NCBI GenBank assembly: GCA_963277665.1
Contig: OY728133.1
Location: 392,225,962 to 392,289,961, forward strand
DNA length: 64,000 bases
DNA from: Viscum album
Taxonomy: Eukaryota; Streptophyta; Magnoliopsida; Santalales; Viscaceae
Direction of reading: 5' to 3'
Below are positions 21,083 through 34,685 of this stretch, one piece after another. Position 1 is the first letter of the stretch, and every line of letters begins with the position of its first letter. The notes under the pieces were generated by a model, which was not told the origin of the DNA, searched no databases, and saw nothing but the letters and a program-made list of their open reading frames with translations. The position numbers were made by a program, and so were the translations under genes.

Positions 21083-24000
21083 TATAAGGACCCAGCCTTA
21101 AACATTACTTAATCTTGAGTTATTTCAAGAATACACATTGAGGATCTTTTCAGGTTTAGAGGTTTAGAGAATTAGATCATAAATCATGCATTACACTCCA
21201 CATTTAAACAATGTGGTTACATATAAGATAGTAATCATTTTTCCCATCATCAGAAACATATTTAAAATAAAACATAGATTTTTTCTTGACACTTCCTTGA
21301 CACTATCATCACATCGTGTACCTTTCCCTGAACCTGTGAAAAACATTTCAAAAACATGGGATGAGCATAAAAATCTCAGCAAGGGATATAAAAGTACGAA
21401 ATGAAAACATTAGTTCATATATGAAATCATACATCACTCGTAAAACATAAGAATTTTAACATACCTCATCAAATCATGAATAAATCATAGAAATCATAAT
21501 ACATAAAGGTTACTTGAGGCATTCATAACATTCTTACGTAGGGAGTAACCCTCATGGTTACGTTTGGAATACCCATCATAGTATATTCCCTAAATCGCTT
21601 TGGAGAAACCTTAACTTTTAACAACTTTGTGTTACCCAATGCATTGGAGAGCTATATCGGGATCACCCACCCTTAGATTATCACGAAACCACCCGTCTTC
21701 ATAAAAATTCCCAAGAACCATAACATAATCGTATCACATAAAACATGCATAAAGGAAACATAAAATTTCCACATTTCAATCACAAGATATCAATACAAAA
21801 CATTTATATAATAAAAACATTATGAAAACCATTTTCAATACCAAAATAAAAGAAAATTAATACATGGTATTTATTTTTCATTTAAAAAAAGTTATGGCTT
21901 GTAGAGGAAGCTGAAACTCAAATAATGGTCACGGTAGAGGAGAAGTCGTTGTCGCCGCATACGTATGACAAAAAAAATTCCCTTTCGTCGTTTAGTAAAC
22001 GCTTCTTATAAAAATATTCCTTTTGAATAAAAGTAAAATTCATAGGGGTTTATACACCGTATAAAATAAATTTGTGTATAAAACAAAATATGCCTCAATG
22101 AATGGAGATTGAGACGAAGTCCCTTACCTCGTATCTGACATAACTCGATCGTTCTTTATTCTCCTGAATAATAAACTTGAGTTAATTTCTACTTGATTAA
22201 GATCCTTTTTCAATTTCATTATTTCTTTTATATCACTTATTACCATGTCATTAACACTATTTAATTATTTATGTTAATAACGGTCATTTTAACGATCATT
22301 GGTACTTGAGTCAAAAATAAACTCTTTATAATTACAAGTTGTTCATGTATCCATTATATCCAGAGTTATATTCATGGTGTAGATATCATATATATCATAT
22401 ATATCCAGTATATACATGCATTTATAATATTACATAACATTTAGAGGTAAGAAATGAAATGCATCGTTCAGGGTGACGGAAAGCTGTACGTACGCATGAA
22501 CGTGACTTTCATTTCTATTTCATATTTTATGGAATTGAATAATAATGATATAGAGGTATATTATAATTCCATTATAATATCATATATAATATCATTAACT
22601 CCATCCTTTATACGTCCCACATATGGCATTAATGAATCAAATCACTTTGAGGGGGCGGTAGTCCACACTTCCTAAAATGTAGATATCGCGTTTACCCATA
22701 ATGGAAACCATAAAGGTATGAAAAAATGAAAAATACAGAAGATTAAGGAAAAATAAACATATTATATATCATATATAAATATAGTTTCATCTTAATGGCC
22801 ACCTTTGAAGGTGTTAGAAGAATATTGAACAATCATCATTTCGTGAGGCAGAAATTCGCCATCCACGGAAACAACATGATCTTAAACCATTAGATGAAGT
22901 TGTGTGTAAGTGTAGCTCAAATAATTCTTATGAAAACATCCTAGTATATTTAATATACTGGTTTTGTTAAAAAATAAATAAATAAAAAGAGTTTAGGGGG
23001 TTGGAGAAGCAAAATAAAAAAAAAGAACATTAGAGAAGACTTTACCTTTAAATCAGGTAACTCTTCTTGGTTTGAACCAAAATGGTTTCTTGAAGAGATT
23101 TTTGCATAAGGTAAGGCTTATAGGATGAATATAGGGATTTTTAGAGATAAAATGAGAAGATCATGTCCGAGCCAATGGCTTGAGAAGTGTGGGTAAGGAG
23201 GTAGAGGTGGGGGCCTTTTATAAGAGGAGAAGAGGGGCACCCTTGGAAAGGTATAAAATGTTACTTTATTTTCAAATGACTTTCAGATTTCAAAGGTACA
23301 ACATTGATGTATTTCGAGGATAAGGTGATAAGGGTTATAAATATACCAATAGAATAGGTCTTTGACAAGTGTAAGTCTTATATTTTACATTATCTTTTCA
23401 TTTTATTTAAATAGTTCATTAATGAGGTAATCGTTGCATCATCATGATGTCATAAATAATTTAATTTATTTAATGTCTAAAAATTATAAAAAAATTACTA
23501 TGATGTAGGAACTAGTTTTATCTTTCCAATGACTATTTATAGTACAATATATAATTTATGTAGACAAAATTAAAATTGTTTTACTCAGTTGATACATTCT
23601 TTGTTATATTTCACTTTCTTTAAAAATAAAAAAGATAAAAAGTCATTATCACACAAATGTGATTCCATGGGGTCCCCAAGTTTGGCACAAAGAATCCCAT
23701 GGTCGTCCAAGATACCACCAGTAGAATTAGGACACATGTTGGGGTCATTTTTTATTATTATGATATTATTTTATTATCCTTAATTACCCGATTACTAATT
23801 AATCAAGATAATTAAAGATAATTACAGTCGTTACTATTCAAAATGTCCAAAAAAAGAGTCTTGATTACATAATTTGGACCTTCTAATTCCAAATATTTAA
23901 TCCATTTTACCAAATTACAAACACATAAATTTCAATAATTAATTTTAAAATAATTCTCTTTGTCAAAGAAAATTGTGGGTTTTTTAGAAATAATATCTAT

Positions 24001-24477
24001 GAAAAGTTTGGCACTTGTTTATGCCCAATTACAAAGTGAAATTAATCCTAATGACCACAATTGGATTTAATGGTAAAACTATATTGTAATTAAATTTTAA
24101 AATAAATTAAAAAGATAATATAACCATATAATTAAATTAGATGAAAAACCAGTTTTGATTAAAATGCAGTATTTTTCACTATTCATTAAAAAATGAACAT
24201 TGTAAAAAAATACCAAAAAATTATCCAATGTAAATTTCAATGTCCCAATTATAAATAATAAGTTTATTTTGACAAATAGATCTTATAAAATTGTCAAAAT
24301 ATAGTTTTAAAAATGGTTCGCCATCAAAAGGCGGTAAAACAATCTTTTAAAAATATTAGTGTATTACATGCTTAAGATTGGATTTATTCCCATTTTAAGC
24401 CTCTAAAACACTATATAATTAATAAATATACATAGATAATAATTTCTCATTATTCATTACTTACTTGGGATGTTACA
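21083..24477 (-). repeat. 5' LTR of inner gypsy
   Basis: Collinear with 1544-4943. It would hold the promoter. No coding content. The short frames at 22454 and 23589 are not conserved as protein between the two copies. Confidence 0.93.
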
Positions 24478-25067
24478 CATAAACATTCATAAAATTCATT
24501 GGTTGAGGGTATTTAGACCCCTAATCATCTCAATTTATAAATAACTCACTTTTGAGCTATTTAAAATCGAATGTCAATTTATAATAAATATATAGTTTTG
24601 GATTTTCCTAAATTTCCCCCCACTCATCTTATAAAAGGGAACATCTCCTTCTCTTTTATTCACTCCCATAAAGCCTTTTTTTGCTTGGAAAAACACTATC
24701 CATTTATCCTCAAAACTTCTCTACCTTACTCTTATAGTCCATCCCATGTGGGGAAGGCAACTTAAAGAATCATTTTGGCACAAACAAAAAGAAGTTACCT
24801 GATTAAGAGGTAACAACTTCTCTCAAGCTCCTTTATTAATTTCTCTTCTGCACCTAGTAAACTCTATTTATTCCATCATTTTATGAAAACAACAGTATCC
24901 TCAATATACTAGGATATTTTTATGGTAAGGTTTAGACCTAAACTTTCATACACCTCCATCTGATGGATATTGAACATACTATTTCTATGTACGACAAACT
25001 ACTGCCTCACGAAATGATGATTGTTCATTTTTCCTTTACTAACAATCATGGTGACCATTATGATGGA

Positions 25068-25098
<31 letters not shown>

Positions 25099-27312
25099 AT
25101 ATATAATATTTATCATATATTTAATAATTTTTATTCCTTTTTACAACATATACCTTTTTTACTTTCCATTTGGTGTTTATACGATAATCTCGTTTTAGGA
25201 AGTGTGGACTACCACCCCCTCAAAGCGAAGTGATTTGTTCAAACACCACATGGAATATATTAAGGATGGTTTTTGTGAACTTATATTATATAATAATTCT
25301 ACTAGAATAATTATATATATATAGACACACACACATATATATATATATATACATACATATTTCATTTATATACTTTATTTCAATACGGCAATTAAAACAG
25401 AAATAACGTTCACGTGTACGTATGACTTTTCGTCTTCAGGAATGGTGTATTCTATTTCATAATTATTTATGATATATATAATTATTATAATATATTTATA
25501 TATAATGGATATAAATTATATTTATATCATTACTTACATTCATTAATCATGATATATGTATAAGGACCAATGATATAATAAATTATGACTCATGTGAATA
25601 ACAAAGCGAATATTACCTGATGTGAAACCTTAACACATGATCATTAACAAATGAGTAATATAAGGTCATAATAAAACCATATTTGGTATTATATATAATA
25701 ATTTTATTCTATAAAATATTAATAATAAACTTATATTTATTATACATGAATCTTGTTCGAGTATGAAGAGAGTCAAGAAACAAGGTAAGGGGATTTTGTC
25801 TCACCTTTAATTCTATGAGCCTCTTACACTAATTTTTTATTCTATATGGTGTATATACAACCCATGAATGTATTTTATGAGTCTTATCCCAAATATTATG
25901 ATATTTCCATATTATTATAATTTTATTTTTACATGGAGGAATACAATTTTATTGATTATAAAGTGATGAGTGTTGATTTCACAATCTCTTCCATATTTGA
26001 GATTGTTTCACCTTAATTATCCATTGGGTAATATTTATAATCCATGTCCATGTTTTATAAAAATGTTTTCATAAAATGTTTTATTAATATACTATGGATT
26101 TTTAAAGTCATTTTACCCATTTTGACTTTTACATCATGGTTTTAAGGGAACATTTCATTCATTTTCCAAACGAGGTATTTTTTTCTTTTCTAGAAAACGT
26201 ACGAGAAGTGTGTGTTTTTATCATATACAGAATGAAAAATTTTTACAATTTTATGATGCCTTATTCATTTTAATATTAACATAAAATTTTTCTAGGTTGT
26301 TTTGAAAGAAATTATTTTCTTATAAAATTGTGTGGCATTTTAAGAAAAGAAAATATTTTTGAAGAAGAAAGGATATTTTCCTCAAGAATTAATTTCAAGT
26401 GTTTTATCAAAATTATTTTCCTTCTAAGATGACATTATTAAATAAGGATATGTTTCAAGTATACTATTACTATTATTAATTTGGTTTTATTATGTTTATT
26501 TTCTTTATTAAATCTATTTGTTTTTTGGGATTATGTTATGATGGAATGATGTTTAAGAAACCCATTTTATTCTTTGGGTTATGTTTATGATGTAAGATTT
26601 CTATTTTTGTGGAACATGTATATATGATTTCATTTTGATATGGGTGGTAAATATATCTCCCATTTATTAATTGGTTAAATATGGAAAACTCATGAGGTAT
26701 ATATGTTATGCATGAACCTAATATCATGTTCACAATTCTATGCGTGGACCTAGTTTTCATGTCCATAATTTTATGAGTGGACCTAGTTTCCATATCCATA
26801 TGTTTATGCAAGGTCTTGATTTCATGTCCTTAATGAGTGAAACTATTACTATTTATACATGTTCACAAAGTTACAATTTTATGTGTACGACCCAATTTCA
26901 GGTCTATTGTCAATTTTACGATCTTATGGATTATGTCATTTGATTTACTTATGATTCAAGTTTACCTTTGATATTAAGGCTATAATATTATAATTTTATG
27001 ATCACATTCTCGTACCATTTATGCTCTAGTTTATGTTTACATATCACCCTTGTTTACTCTTACTGATCGTATGAACTCACCCTTTCTTATATTTCCTTTC
27101 TCAATGTTATGAATAATGGTTTTAGGGAGAAGTACTAAAGGTGGAGATATTTATGGGAGATGTTGAAGATCATTCACCAGGATAGAAGATTTTGTTTCCA
27201 CATTTCAAAAGACTCTAAAATATTATGGCCCTTGGGAATGTATTATTGTAATGAACTGAATATTCATATAAACTAATGTAAAATCCATGTATGTTAAGCC
27301 TAGGTCGCAATA
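24478..27312 (+). repeat. 5' LTR of outer gypsy element, second segment
   Basis: Resumes after the inner element (right CATAA 24478-24482) and is collinear with about 42705-47702 of the 3' LTR, minus the LINE-like insert. It includes (TA)n at 25066-25095, a mixed TA/CA tract near 25313-25352, and a degenerate ~36-bp repeat at about 26706-26890 (TGGACCTAGTTTTCATGTCC-type words), all shared with the 3' LTR. It ends GCCTAGGTCGCAATA before the PBS. No gene seen. Confidence 0.88.
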
Positions 27313-27314
27313 GT

Positions 27315-27325
27315 TGGTATCAGAG
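27315..27325 (+). other. Primer binding site of outer gypsy
   Basis: TGGTATCAGAG two bases after the LTR end, complementary to plant initiator Met tRNA. Confidence 0.9.
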
Positions 27326-27482
27326 GAATAGTTTAGTCAACCTTTAAAAACTAGGATGAGAAAACTTTTGTGAGATCCCTTGGTATATTTCTATGGTTAT
27401 GTCAAGGGATTTATCTAAGGATAAGTCTAACTATATGATAAAATACTAAAATTTATTAATGATCATGGATTACCCAGGACTA

Positions 27483-29166
27483 TGTTAGGTCGGAATGGCT
27501 ATGATGATGACACAAGAGGGGAGTGAATTGCGTCCTTTTAAAATATTCAAAATTCGGTCACTTAATAGTAAGAGATGATACAGAGGCATTTCTATATGAA
27601 AGAATAAGAAATAGATAAAAGAAGAGAAACATAACAAGGCTATTTATATTGGTTCATGGCATGAATATCCTCTAGTCCACTCCACCAATCACCTTCTCTG
27701 CAGGCTTGGTGAATTTCACTAGTAAGGGCCTCGTATCATAATACCAATCCAAAACTAAGTACAAATAGTTTCCACCCTTAAAAATAAGTCTTAAAAACAA
27801 AGACTTATGGTTATTTTACATGGAACCAAAATATCCAGATCTTATCACGAGAAGCTAAAAATCCACCATGACTAAAACCGAGTATTCGATACTCAGAAGA
27901 ATCAATAGACATTGATTTTATTAAATAGTTTAAACTTAAAAGTTGTAGAAGAATGCAACTGAAATAAGATGGAACATTGAATTCAGAAGTATAATAATCA
28001 TTGAAGTATGTCTGAAGATTTCCATTTTCACAAAAGATCTTCAATTTTAAGAACACAACAAAAACTGAGGGTCACGCTTCCAGGATTGAACATGTATATC
28101 TTTAAAATGTTGTCCTCGTTTCTAAGATTCACGATCGTTGTGGCACTATAAATTAATTTTCATAAGAAAACTTGAAGAATAAATATTATCAACATTGTTG
28201 GCAGAGATCCTCACATAAAAAGTAGAAGGATATATAACGATACATCTTGCAGCAAGATTTCAGATCTGAAAAAGATTCCGGATTAATAAAGAGAATTCAA
28301 ATTCAAAAATATATCATAGAGCAGTCATAACTTCCCCTAAGAATCGGATATAAAATCTCAGCTTAATACAATTCTTTGAATTAATCATAATTTTTTTTAA
28401 TCATTCAAAAACAAGCTTTAAATCGTCACGATATTCCATGAAGACCATTGCACGAAACTCTGATTAAATCGTAAATTCAAATATCTGGCGATTAAAAGTC
28501 AAACGTAGGGTTCCTTTACAAAACAAAAAATACCAAACATAGGGTTCATCTATGTAGCATAGAGATGATGATCCATACATTCATCATTTCCATCCTAAAA
28601 TTATTAATGTATCATTAATTATCAATACATTTATCTTTTCCAAAGGTAGGGTTGACAACGTAAGGTTGAACAAAAAAGTAAGGTTGATGATCCTTATGTT
28701 TGCTTCTTAAACATAGGGTTCCATAATTACGTAGTATTCTTTAACCAGACTTTTTATCATTGATAAATGTAATGTTTCATTCAAACATAATGTTCATTAT
28801 CCTTACGTTTCTTCCAACATAAGGTTGATTAACCATACGTGTTGATCCTTTACCACAAGTTTTAATACAAACATAGGGTATGTTCCTTACATTATGTTCT
28901 TCAGCGTAAGGAATGATATATTATTCTAGAAAATGAAAAACAATGAACAATGATTCCAGAATATGTTTGAGAGAATTCCTAATACTTTGAAGAACATATC
29001 TCACAAAATAAATACTTGAATATCATTATTAAATCATAATTATAAATAAAATTAATCCCCTAAAATATAATTAATGTAAAATAATTAGTAAAACAAACAA
29101 GGGTATTTTTGAGCATCAAAATAAATAGTATTTATAGAGTATTATTGATATAAGAAATTTCCAACA
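27483..29166 (-). repeat. 3' LTR of copia element, with inverted ACGTAGGG words
   Basis: Collinear with 36862-38547. From ~28500 to 28930 it holds many copies of a CGTAGGGTT/CGTAAGGTT word and its near-complement GATCCTTACGTT, giving potential hairpins (for example around 28650-28705). This recurs at about 37910-38300 in the other LTR. No coding content. Confidence 0.88.
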
Positions 29167-29181
29167 ATCTACCCCTTTTTG
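29167..29181 (-). other. Polypurine tract of copia element
   Basis: Minus strand CAAAAAGGGGTAGAT directly upstream of TGTTGG. Confidence 0.85.
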
Positions 29182-29890
29182 ATGATCAAAAACCCATAAA
29201 TTAAAAATTATAAATTAGAATTTTGAAAATATAAAGTGAAAAAAATTTGATTTGACAAAATTATTTCGATAAAAAAGAAATGTTGTGTTGTCCAAATTTC
29301 TCCCCATTTTGTGTGATAAAAATTAAAGTAAATAAATAGATTAAAACACATTTAATGTTGGAAGGATTAGTAAGTTAATGTTATAATAAACTGTATAAAT
29401 AAATAAGACTATATTTTTGGCTTCTAAACACAAACATAAAAGTATATGAAATAATGTACAGAAAAATAAAAATAAAGAGACTTTTTTGATAAAAATTTGT
29501 ACAAATACAATAATCAGTTAGACTGGGAAATATGTTTAGTCAATTGAAATGGTTTGGGTACAAAATATTGGGTTGGATTTGGATTGTTTAAGGTTCTAAG
29601 GATTTTGAGAAGCTTTAAACATATCATTATACTCATCCATATGAAACCGTAACTTCTTCATCAAACTATCGCCCAATTGCATAATTAAAATTCTGGAATG
29701 TTGATTAATATGTAGATTCTCAACAATATTGACTTTCAAAAAAGTCATGATAACTCTATTATTTCTTCATACACTGTTCCAACCTCTCTATAAATTGGTT
29801 AATTAGTAATCTAATACTAGGTTCTCCTTGAGTCAACTAATCAACAAGAAAATTTTGATTCTCCAAAAGAACTGAAAGAGGTGCATTGTT

Positions 29891-31694
29891 TCATAGAAAG
29901 TTATCTAGAAAAACATTCATGTCTACCATAATAGATGTAATGGAATAAAATATTCTAATAAAATCTGGACGGGTAGTAGGAGTATAAGTAAATATACTAT
30001 TTTGACAAAAAATTATTTTGATTGATTGAAATTGAATTCCCAAATAACACTTAATATCAACAAAATCTAACTTAGAAACAACTTCGGACTTGAGTATGCC
30101 AATCTCATTCAACATATCCTTCTTAAAAGCATCAAAATCCATTCTTGAAATAGTAGTCTCATGATGCTCTTTGATATTTTTACTTTCAATTTCAAGATAT
30201 TTCTGTAGATTAGCATTTTCTTCCTGATATTTATTAAACTTAACAATAATATCTTCCACATGATGAGACAAAGAATTATATGCTCTTTATTTTGAATTCA
30301 ATGGATAATCAACAACAACAAGAGGCAAAGGATTTTCCACTGATCCCTCCACATATTTTCAGATGAATAAGATTGATTATCAAGCACTTCAGTCTATCAT
30401 CCCGAAACTTGACCCAACTAATCCACAGTTTTATTTAAAACCACATCTGTAACTTTAGTTACTAATTTCTGTACAATTTTTTTTCTTAAGTAGTTTATTT
30501 TTGAATAGTTTCTTCTTGAATATTCACCTGATCATGAATATTCACTTGTAATTGATCATTGATAAGAGGTACAACATGAATCTCTCTAGCTTGACTAACT
30601 TCCTGAGTCTCCTCCTCAAGAATTGATTCCTCAAGATGAACAAAAAATGTTTCCTCTCCATAACCCAAAATTGTTTCTTTAATTTGTTGAACAGGTATAG
30701 TCCTAGGTTTGAGAACAAGTACCTATTGACTTTTTCCATCCAATTTTTTTTTACTTCAGTATCATACCAAATCATCCTCTGAGTCAATTGAGATACTCCA
30801 TCAGTTATAGATTCAGCTACACCTTTATTTCTTAAACCTCCTGGATCCCCCCTGAGAAAAACCTCCCAAGCTCTGTTCTTCTTCAGCACCAACCGGTAAA
30901 TTTTTTCCTTTGACAGTACTCCTAAAAAATCATGGCTTCCTTAGAGTTTTGGAATTAATCACATTAATGTGATGGAACTTAACTCTTGAATCAACTTATA
31001 GAATAATATCCTTTTTAAATAGGATTCTAGAAATTATACTTCCATAAGGATAAAAATCCATCCAAGCATTTGGTTGGCGGCAGTACCAATGATATCGAAA
31101 AAAATATCAAGGGAAGTTCATCTTGATATCACTCAAAAATAAAAACATGATTTACATTTCTGGGTACAAAATCTTTTCCATATCAGCCACCCTTGGCACA
31201 ATTCTGGTCTGAATAAACTTAACAAAAATTTTATGATCTGCCTCGAGATCCTTAACAAAAAAATTTCTTATGTTAGTTTTATTAAACAGAAAATTCATAA
31301 TTTATTTTGAATAATGATCCTTATATTCAATAGATCAATGATCAAAATGGAATACTCCTTCATGTGGGAAGTTCAAATTTTTTGAAACTTCAGTTGAGGA
31401 AATAGAAAAGTCTTTATCTTCTATATTCATGAAAATCATATCTTTAAAATCACCATAACTAAAATGTACACTTTTATTAAAAGAGTCCAACTCTACCTCA
31501 TAAGGAAATTAGAAATTTAATTCATTGAAATTAGTCTCCAGTCCTTGAAAAGATAATTCCTATTTCAAAATAAAATATGTCTGGTATAACCATTCTAAAT
31601 CCACTACTTTTCCTTGAAAAATCATTCATCTAGAAACGTGTTGTCGCTTTGGTTCACTAGCTTCACCCTATTCAGCTCGCTTGGTTTTCTCCAT
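29891..31694 (-). pseudogene. Extra (env-position) ORF remnant of copia element with coiled coil
   Basis: After RNase H the minus strand has an ATG at 31694 (MEKTKRAE, soon stopped), a region of broken frames, an acidic stretch in 30720-30540, and a C-terminal part 30271-29891 with heptad-like text (VEDIIVKFNKYQEENANLQKYLEIE, then DAFKKDMLNEIGILKSEV). SIRE-type copia elements carry a third ORF in this position, sometimes called env-like, with C-terminal coiled coil. That precedent, not similarity to any envelope protein, is the basis of the name. Function unknown. Confidence 0.5.
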
Positions 31695-32102
31695 TTCTAA
31701 AAATCTAAAAGTTTTAGATTTTTAATCTTCTAGGGTTTTGAAGAAGGATGAAGGTTTTGAGAAAGGCGAAAGGATATGGTAGACAAAGGGTTTGGTAGTC
31801 AAAAGGTTTCTGACAGACGATGTATATCCTCATTTCCCATATCATAGAGTAATTATGAAAAATGTTCATAATAGTCATGTGGCATAAATAAATTTAAGAT
31901 AAATTAACTAAAATATATTGTAATATAATAATAAATTAGATTTAGAGTAAACAAATTATAAATAAAATAAAATAAAATAACTAATTTAAAAATTAAATAA
32001 ACCTAACTCCCCATTAATAAAATAAAAAGTTGCAGTGGGAAGGGGTTTAGTGAAAATATCACATAATTGATATTTAGTGCTAAATTTTTTTAAATATATA
32101 TC

Positions 32103-32656
32103 CTATTTAAAAATATGATCTCGTAAAAAATGATTTCTAATATCAATATGTTTAGTTCTAGAATGACTTATGGGATTTTTTGAAATATTTATAACACTTG
32201 TATTATCACATATTATAGGTGTATTATTAAAATATAGTCTAATGTCTATATGTATGTTTTTCATCCACAAAACATGTGCCGAACAACTTCCTGCAGATAC
32301 ATATTCTTCTTTGGCTGTTGATAAGGAAATTGCGCATTGCTTCTTACTCGACCAAGATACTAAATATTTTCCTAAAAGTGAAATGTTCTTGAGGTACATT
32401 TTCTATCTAATATACAACCACCCAAATCATCATCTGAATATGATATTAAATTAAAATCATAAGTTTTTAGATAAATAAGAGATTGAAAAATAGTTCCTCT
32501 CAAATATCTAAAAATCCTTTTAACAACAATAAGATGATATTCTTTAGGATTGGTTTGAAATATAGCACATAGACATAGAAAAAACTTAATATCAGGTCTG
32601 CTAGAAGTAATATATAATAAACTACCAATCATACCTCCATACAAATTTTTTTCCAC
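32103..32656 (-). pseudogene. RNase H domain of copia element
   Basis: Two frames: 32656-32372 with MIGSLLYITSSRPDI, YHLIVVKRIFRYLRGT and YSDDDLGGC, then 32399-32103 with VSWSSKKQCAISLSTAKEEY, DNTSVINISKNPISHSRTKHIDI. These are the standard copia RNase H blocks (usually SDADWAGC; here SDDDLGGC). A frameshift joins them. Confidence 0.92.
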
Positions 32657-33454
32657 CAGTTTTCCAGCTTTATCCCAATAAAGTTTTATATTAGTACAAA
32701 TGAATTTTGTATATGTCTTGTTGTTTAAATGATTTTTTTTCTAGTAAATCATTTATATATTTACTTTGGATTAATACATTTCCATAATCTTTTTGATAAA
32801 TTTTAATTCCTAAAAAGAAATTTAATTCTCCCATCATGATCATTTCAAATTCTTTTCGCATGAGTTCTAAAAAATCATTATAGAGTTTTTCATTTGTTGA
32901 TCCAAAAATAACATCATCAACATAGATTTTTACTAATAGAAAATTAGAAAAACTATTTTCATAAAAAGGTTTCCATCTTCCAAACCAATAGTAAAACCAT
33001 TTTTCAAAAGAAAAGAACTTAATATTTCATACCAAGCTCTATGTGCTTCTTTAAGGATATAGAGAGCTTTAATAAGTTTGAAAACAAAATCTGGTTTTTC
33101 AGAATTTTCAAAACCAAGAGGTTGTTAAACATAAAATTCTCCCATTAAATAACCATTTATAAAGGACAATTTATTTTCCATCTAATATAATTTAAATTTC
33201 ATATGAGATTCATAGGCTAAAAGAATTATAATTGCTTCTAGTATAGCTATCGGGGCAAAGGTATCATCATAATTTGTACCTTCCTCTTGATTATATCGTT
33301 TAGATACTAACCAAGCTTTATTTATAATTATAATCCCTTGATCATATTGTTTATTTATAATGACCCATTTTGTTCCTATGGCTGGATAATTTGTTGGTCT
33401 TTCAAATAATTCCGAAACTATATTCCTTTTTAATTGGTTTAAGTCTTCTTTCAT
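32657..33454 (-). pseudogene. Reverse transcriptase (RVT_2) of copia element
   Basis: 33454-33182 carries IGTKWVIINKQYDQG, KAWLVSKRYNQEEGTNYDDTFAPIA, the conserved start of copia RT. The catalytic box YVDDVIFGST is intact near 32895-32930. Between them are stops and frameshifts. It would copy the element RNA into cDNA. Confidence 0.92.
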
Positions 33455-33766
33455 TGCTAAAATCCAACTCTTATATTCTAAGGCTTCTTCAAAAGATTTA
33501 GGTTCTAATTTTGATAGAAATTCAGAGAATTAAACTAGGTTTCCTACAATTATTCTGGTTTTAATTCCTATATCAAGGTTTTCTATAACAGTTTATAAAG
33601 GAATATCCTTTATGATTCTAGACTGTCTAGGTAAAACATTTTCAGGTTCTTTAGTATCATGTACTTCTATACTAGACTAAATTTTATTTATATTTTCAAA
33701 ATCATTTTTCAGGTTTTCAAGTCTCATGTTATCAGAAGAGTTAGCAATTTTATCAGTTTGATCTTT

Positions 33767-34640
33767 CTATTTATTAAAAGGGCCAGTTTCATCAAACATT
33801 AAAAAAACTGATTCTTTAACAATCCTTGAATTTTTATTAAATACCCTATAGGATTCAAAAGTTTCATAATATCCTAAAAATATTCCGTCATCATATTTTG
33901 GATCGAGCATACTAAGATTATCCTTGGTGTTCAGGATATACACCTCATATCCAAAAACACTAAAGTACTTTACACTAGTATTTTTATTATTCCAAATTTT
34001 ATAAGGTGTATTTTTGAAAATAGTCCTAATTAAAACTCTTCTTATAATATAGAAGGCTCTGTTTACAGCTTCTTCCCACAAGTAGGTTGGAAGGATGTAT
34101 TCAGTCAGAATAGTCTTATCTATATCTTGAATAGTTCTGTTTATTATTTCAATAATTAAATTTTTTGTGGTGTTCTTAGTATAGAGCAGGTGGGTTTAAT
34201 ACCCGTATTTGAGCAAAAAGAATTAAATAATTAATTCTCAAATTATCCACTACGATCACTTCTTAATGAAATTATGTTAAAACCTTTTTCATTTGGAACA
34301 CTTTTATAAAAACTTTTAAAAATATTAAAAGATTATTTTTTGAGTTTTAAAAAATAGACCCATATTAATCTAGAATAATCATAAACTAAAAGATGTACAT
34401 ATAATTTTCTAGACAAACTTTCTACTATTGATGGTATGAACAGACCCATATGAATAAGTTCTAGGTGCTTTTATGTAGCAATTTTGTTAATAGATTTGAA
34501 GAAGGATTTGTGTTTCTTTCCAATTTGACAAACATCACAGGATCTATCTCTTTAAAATTTAAGACTAGGTAAGTCAGAAACTAACATTTCATAGTTAATT
34601 TATGTAAAGCATAAATATTTCAATGTCCATGTCATCTATG
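33767..34640 (-). pseudogene. Integrase of copia element
   Basis: 34081-33767 shows WEEAVNRAFYIIRR (usually WAEAVNTA), NTPYKIW, VFGYEVYILN, FDPKYDDGIFLGY-like text and FDE, the C-terminal half of copia integrase. Upstream, to about 34640, there are degenerate pieces of the GAG-pre-integrase zinc finger and the catalytic core with multiple stops. Confidence 0.85.
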
Positions 34641-34685
34641 CCAAATCCATGACTCATTTATCTTAGCTTTTAAACAATTGACTTT

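Larger units (their letters stand above)
1544..24477 (-). mobile_element. Inner Ty3/gypsy chromovirus (Tekay/Del-like), gag-pol, nested in the outer LTR and carrying a CACTA insertion
   Basis: LTRs of 3400 bp (1544-4943) and 3395 bp (21083-24477) flank a minus-strand gag-protease-RT-RNaseH-integrase-chromodomain region. The ends are TGTAACATC on the minus strand and a TA-type end at the other side, with a CATAA duplication. The PBS is at 21073-21080 and the purine tract at 4944-4960. Without the 11.5 kb CACTA the internal region is ~4.7 kb, a normal length for this clade. I counted about 26 mismatches in the first ~305 aligned LTR bases, so the insertion is moderately old. All coding parts carry stops or frameshifts and the element is dead. 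Confidence 0.93.

Noticed and set aside
25064..25096. AT dinucleotide tract as a regulatory element
   Set aside because: A simple microsatellite shared by both outer LTRs. No further evidence of function.
27478..27482. Target duplication of the copia element
   Set aside because: GACTA on the left and TATTA on the right match at only three of five positions, so I do not claim a duplication.
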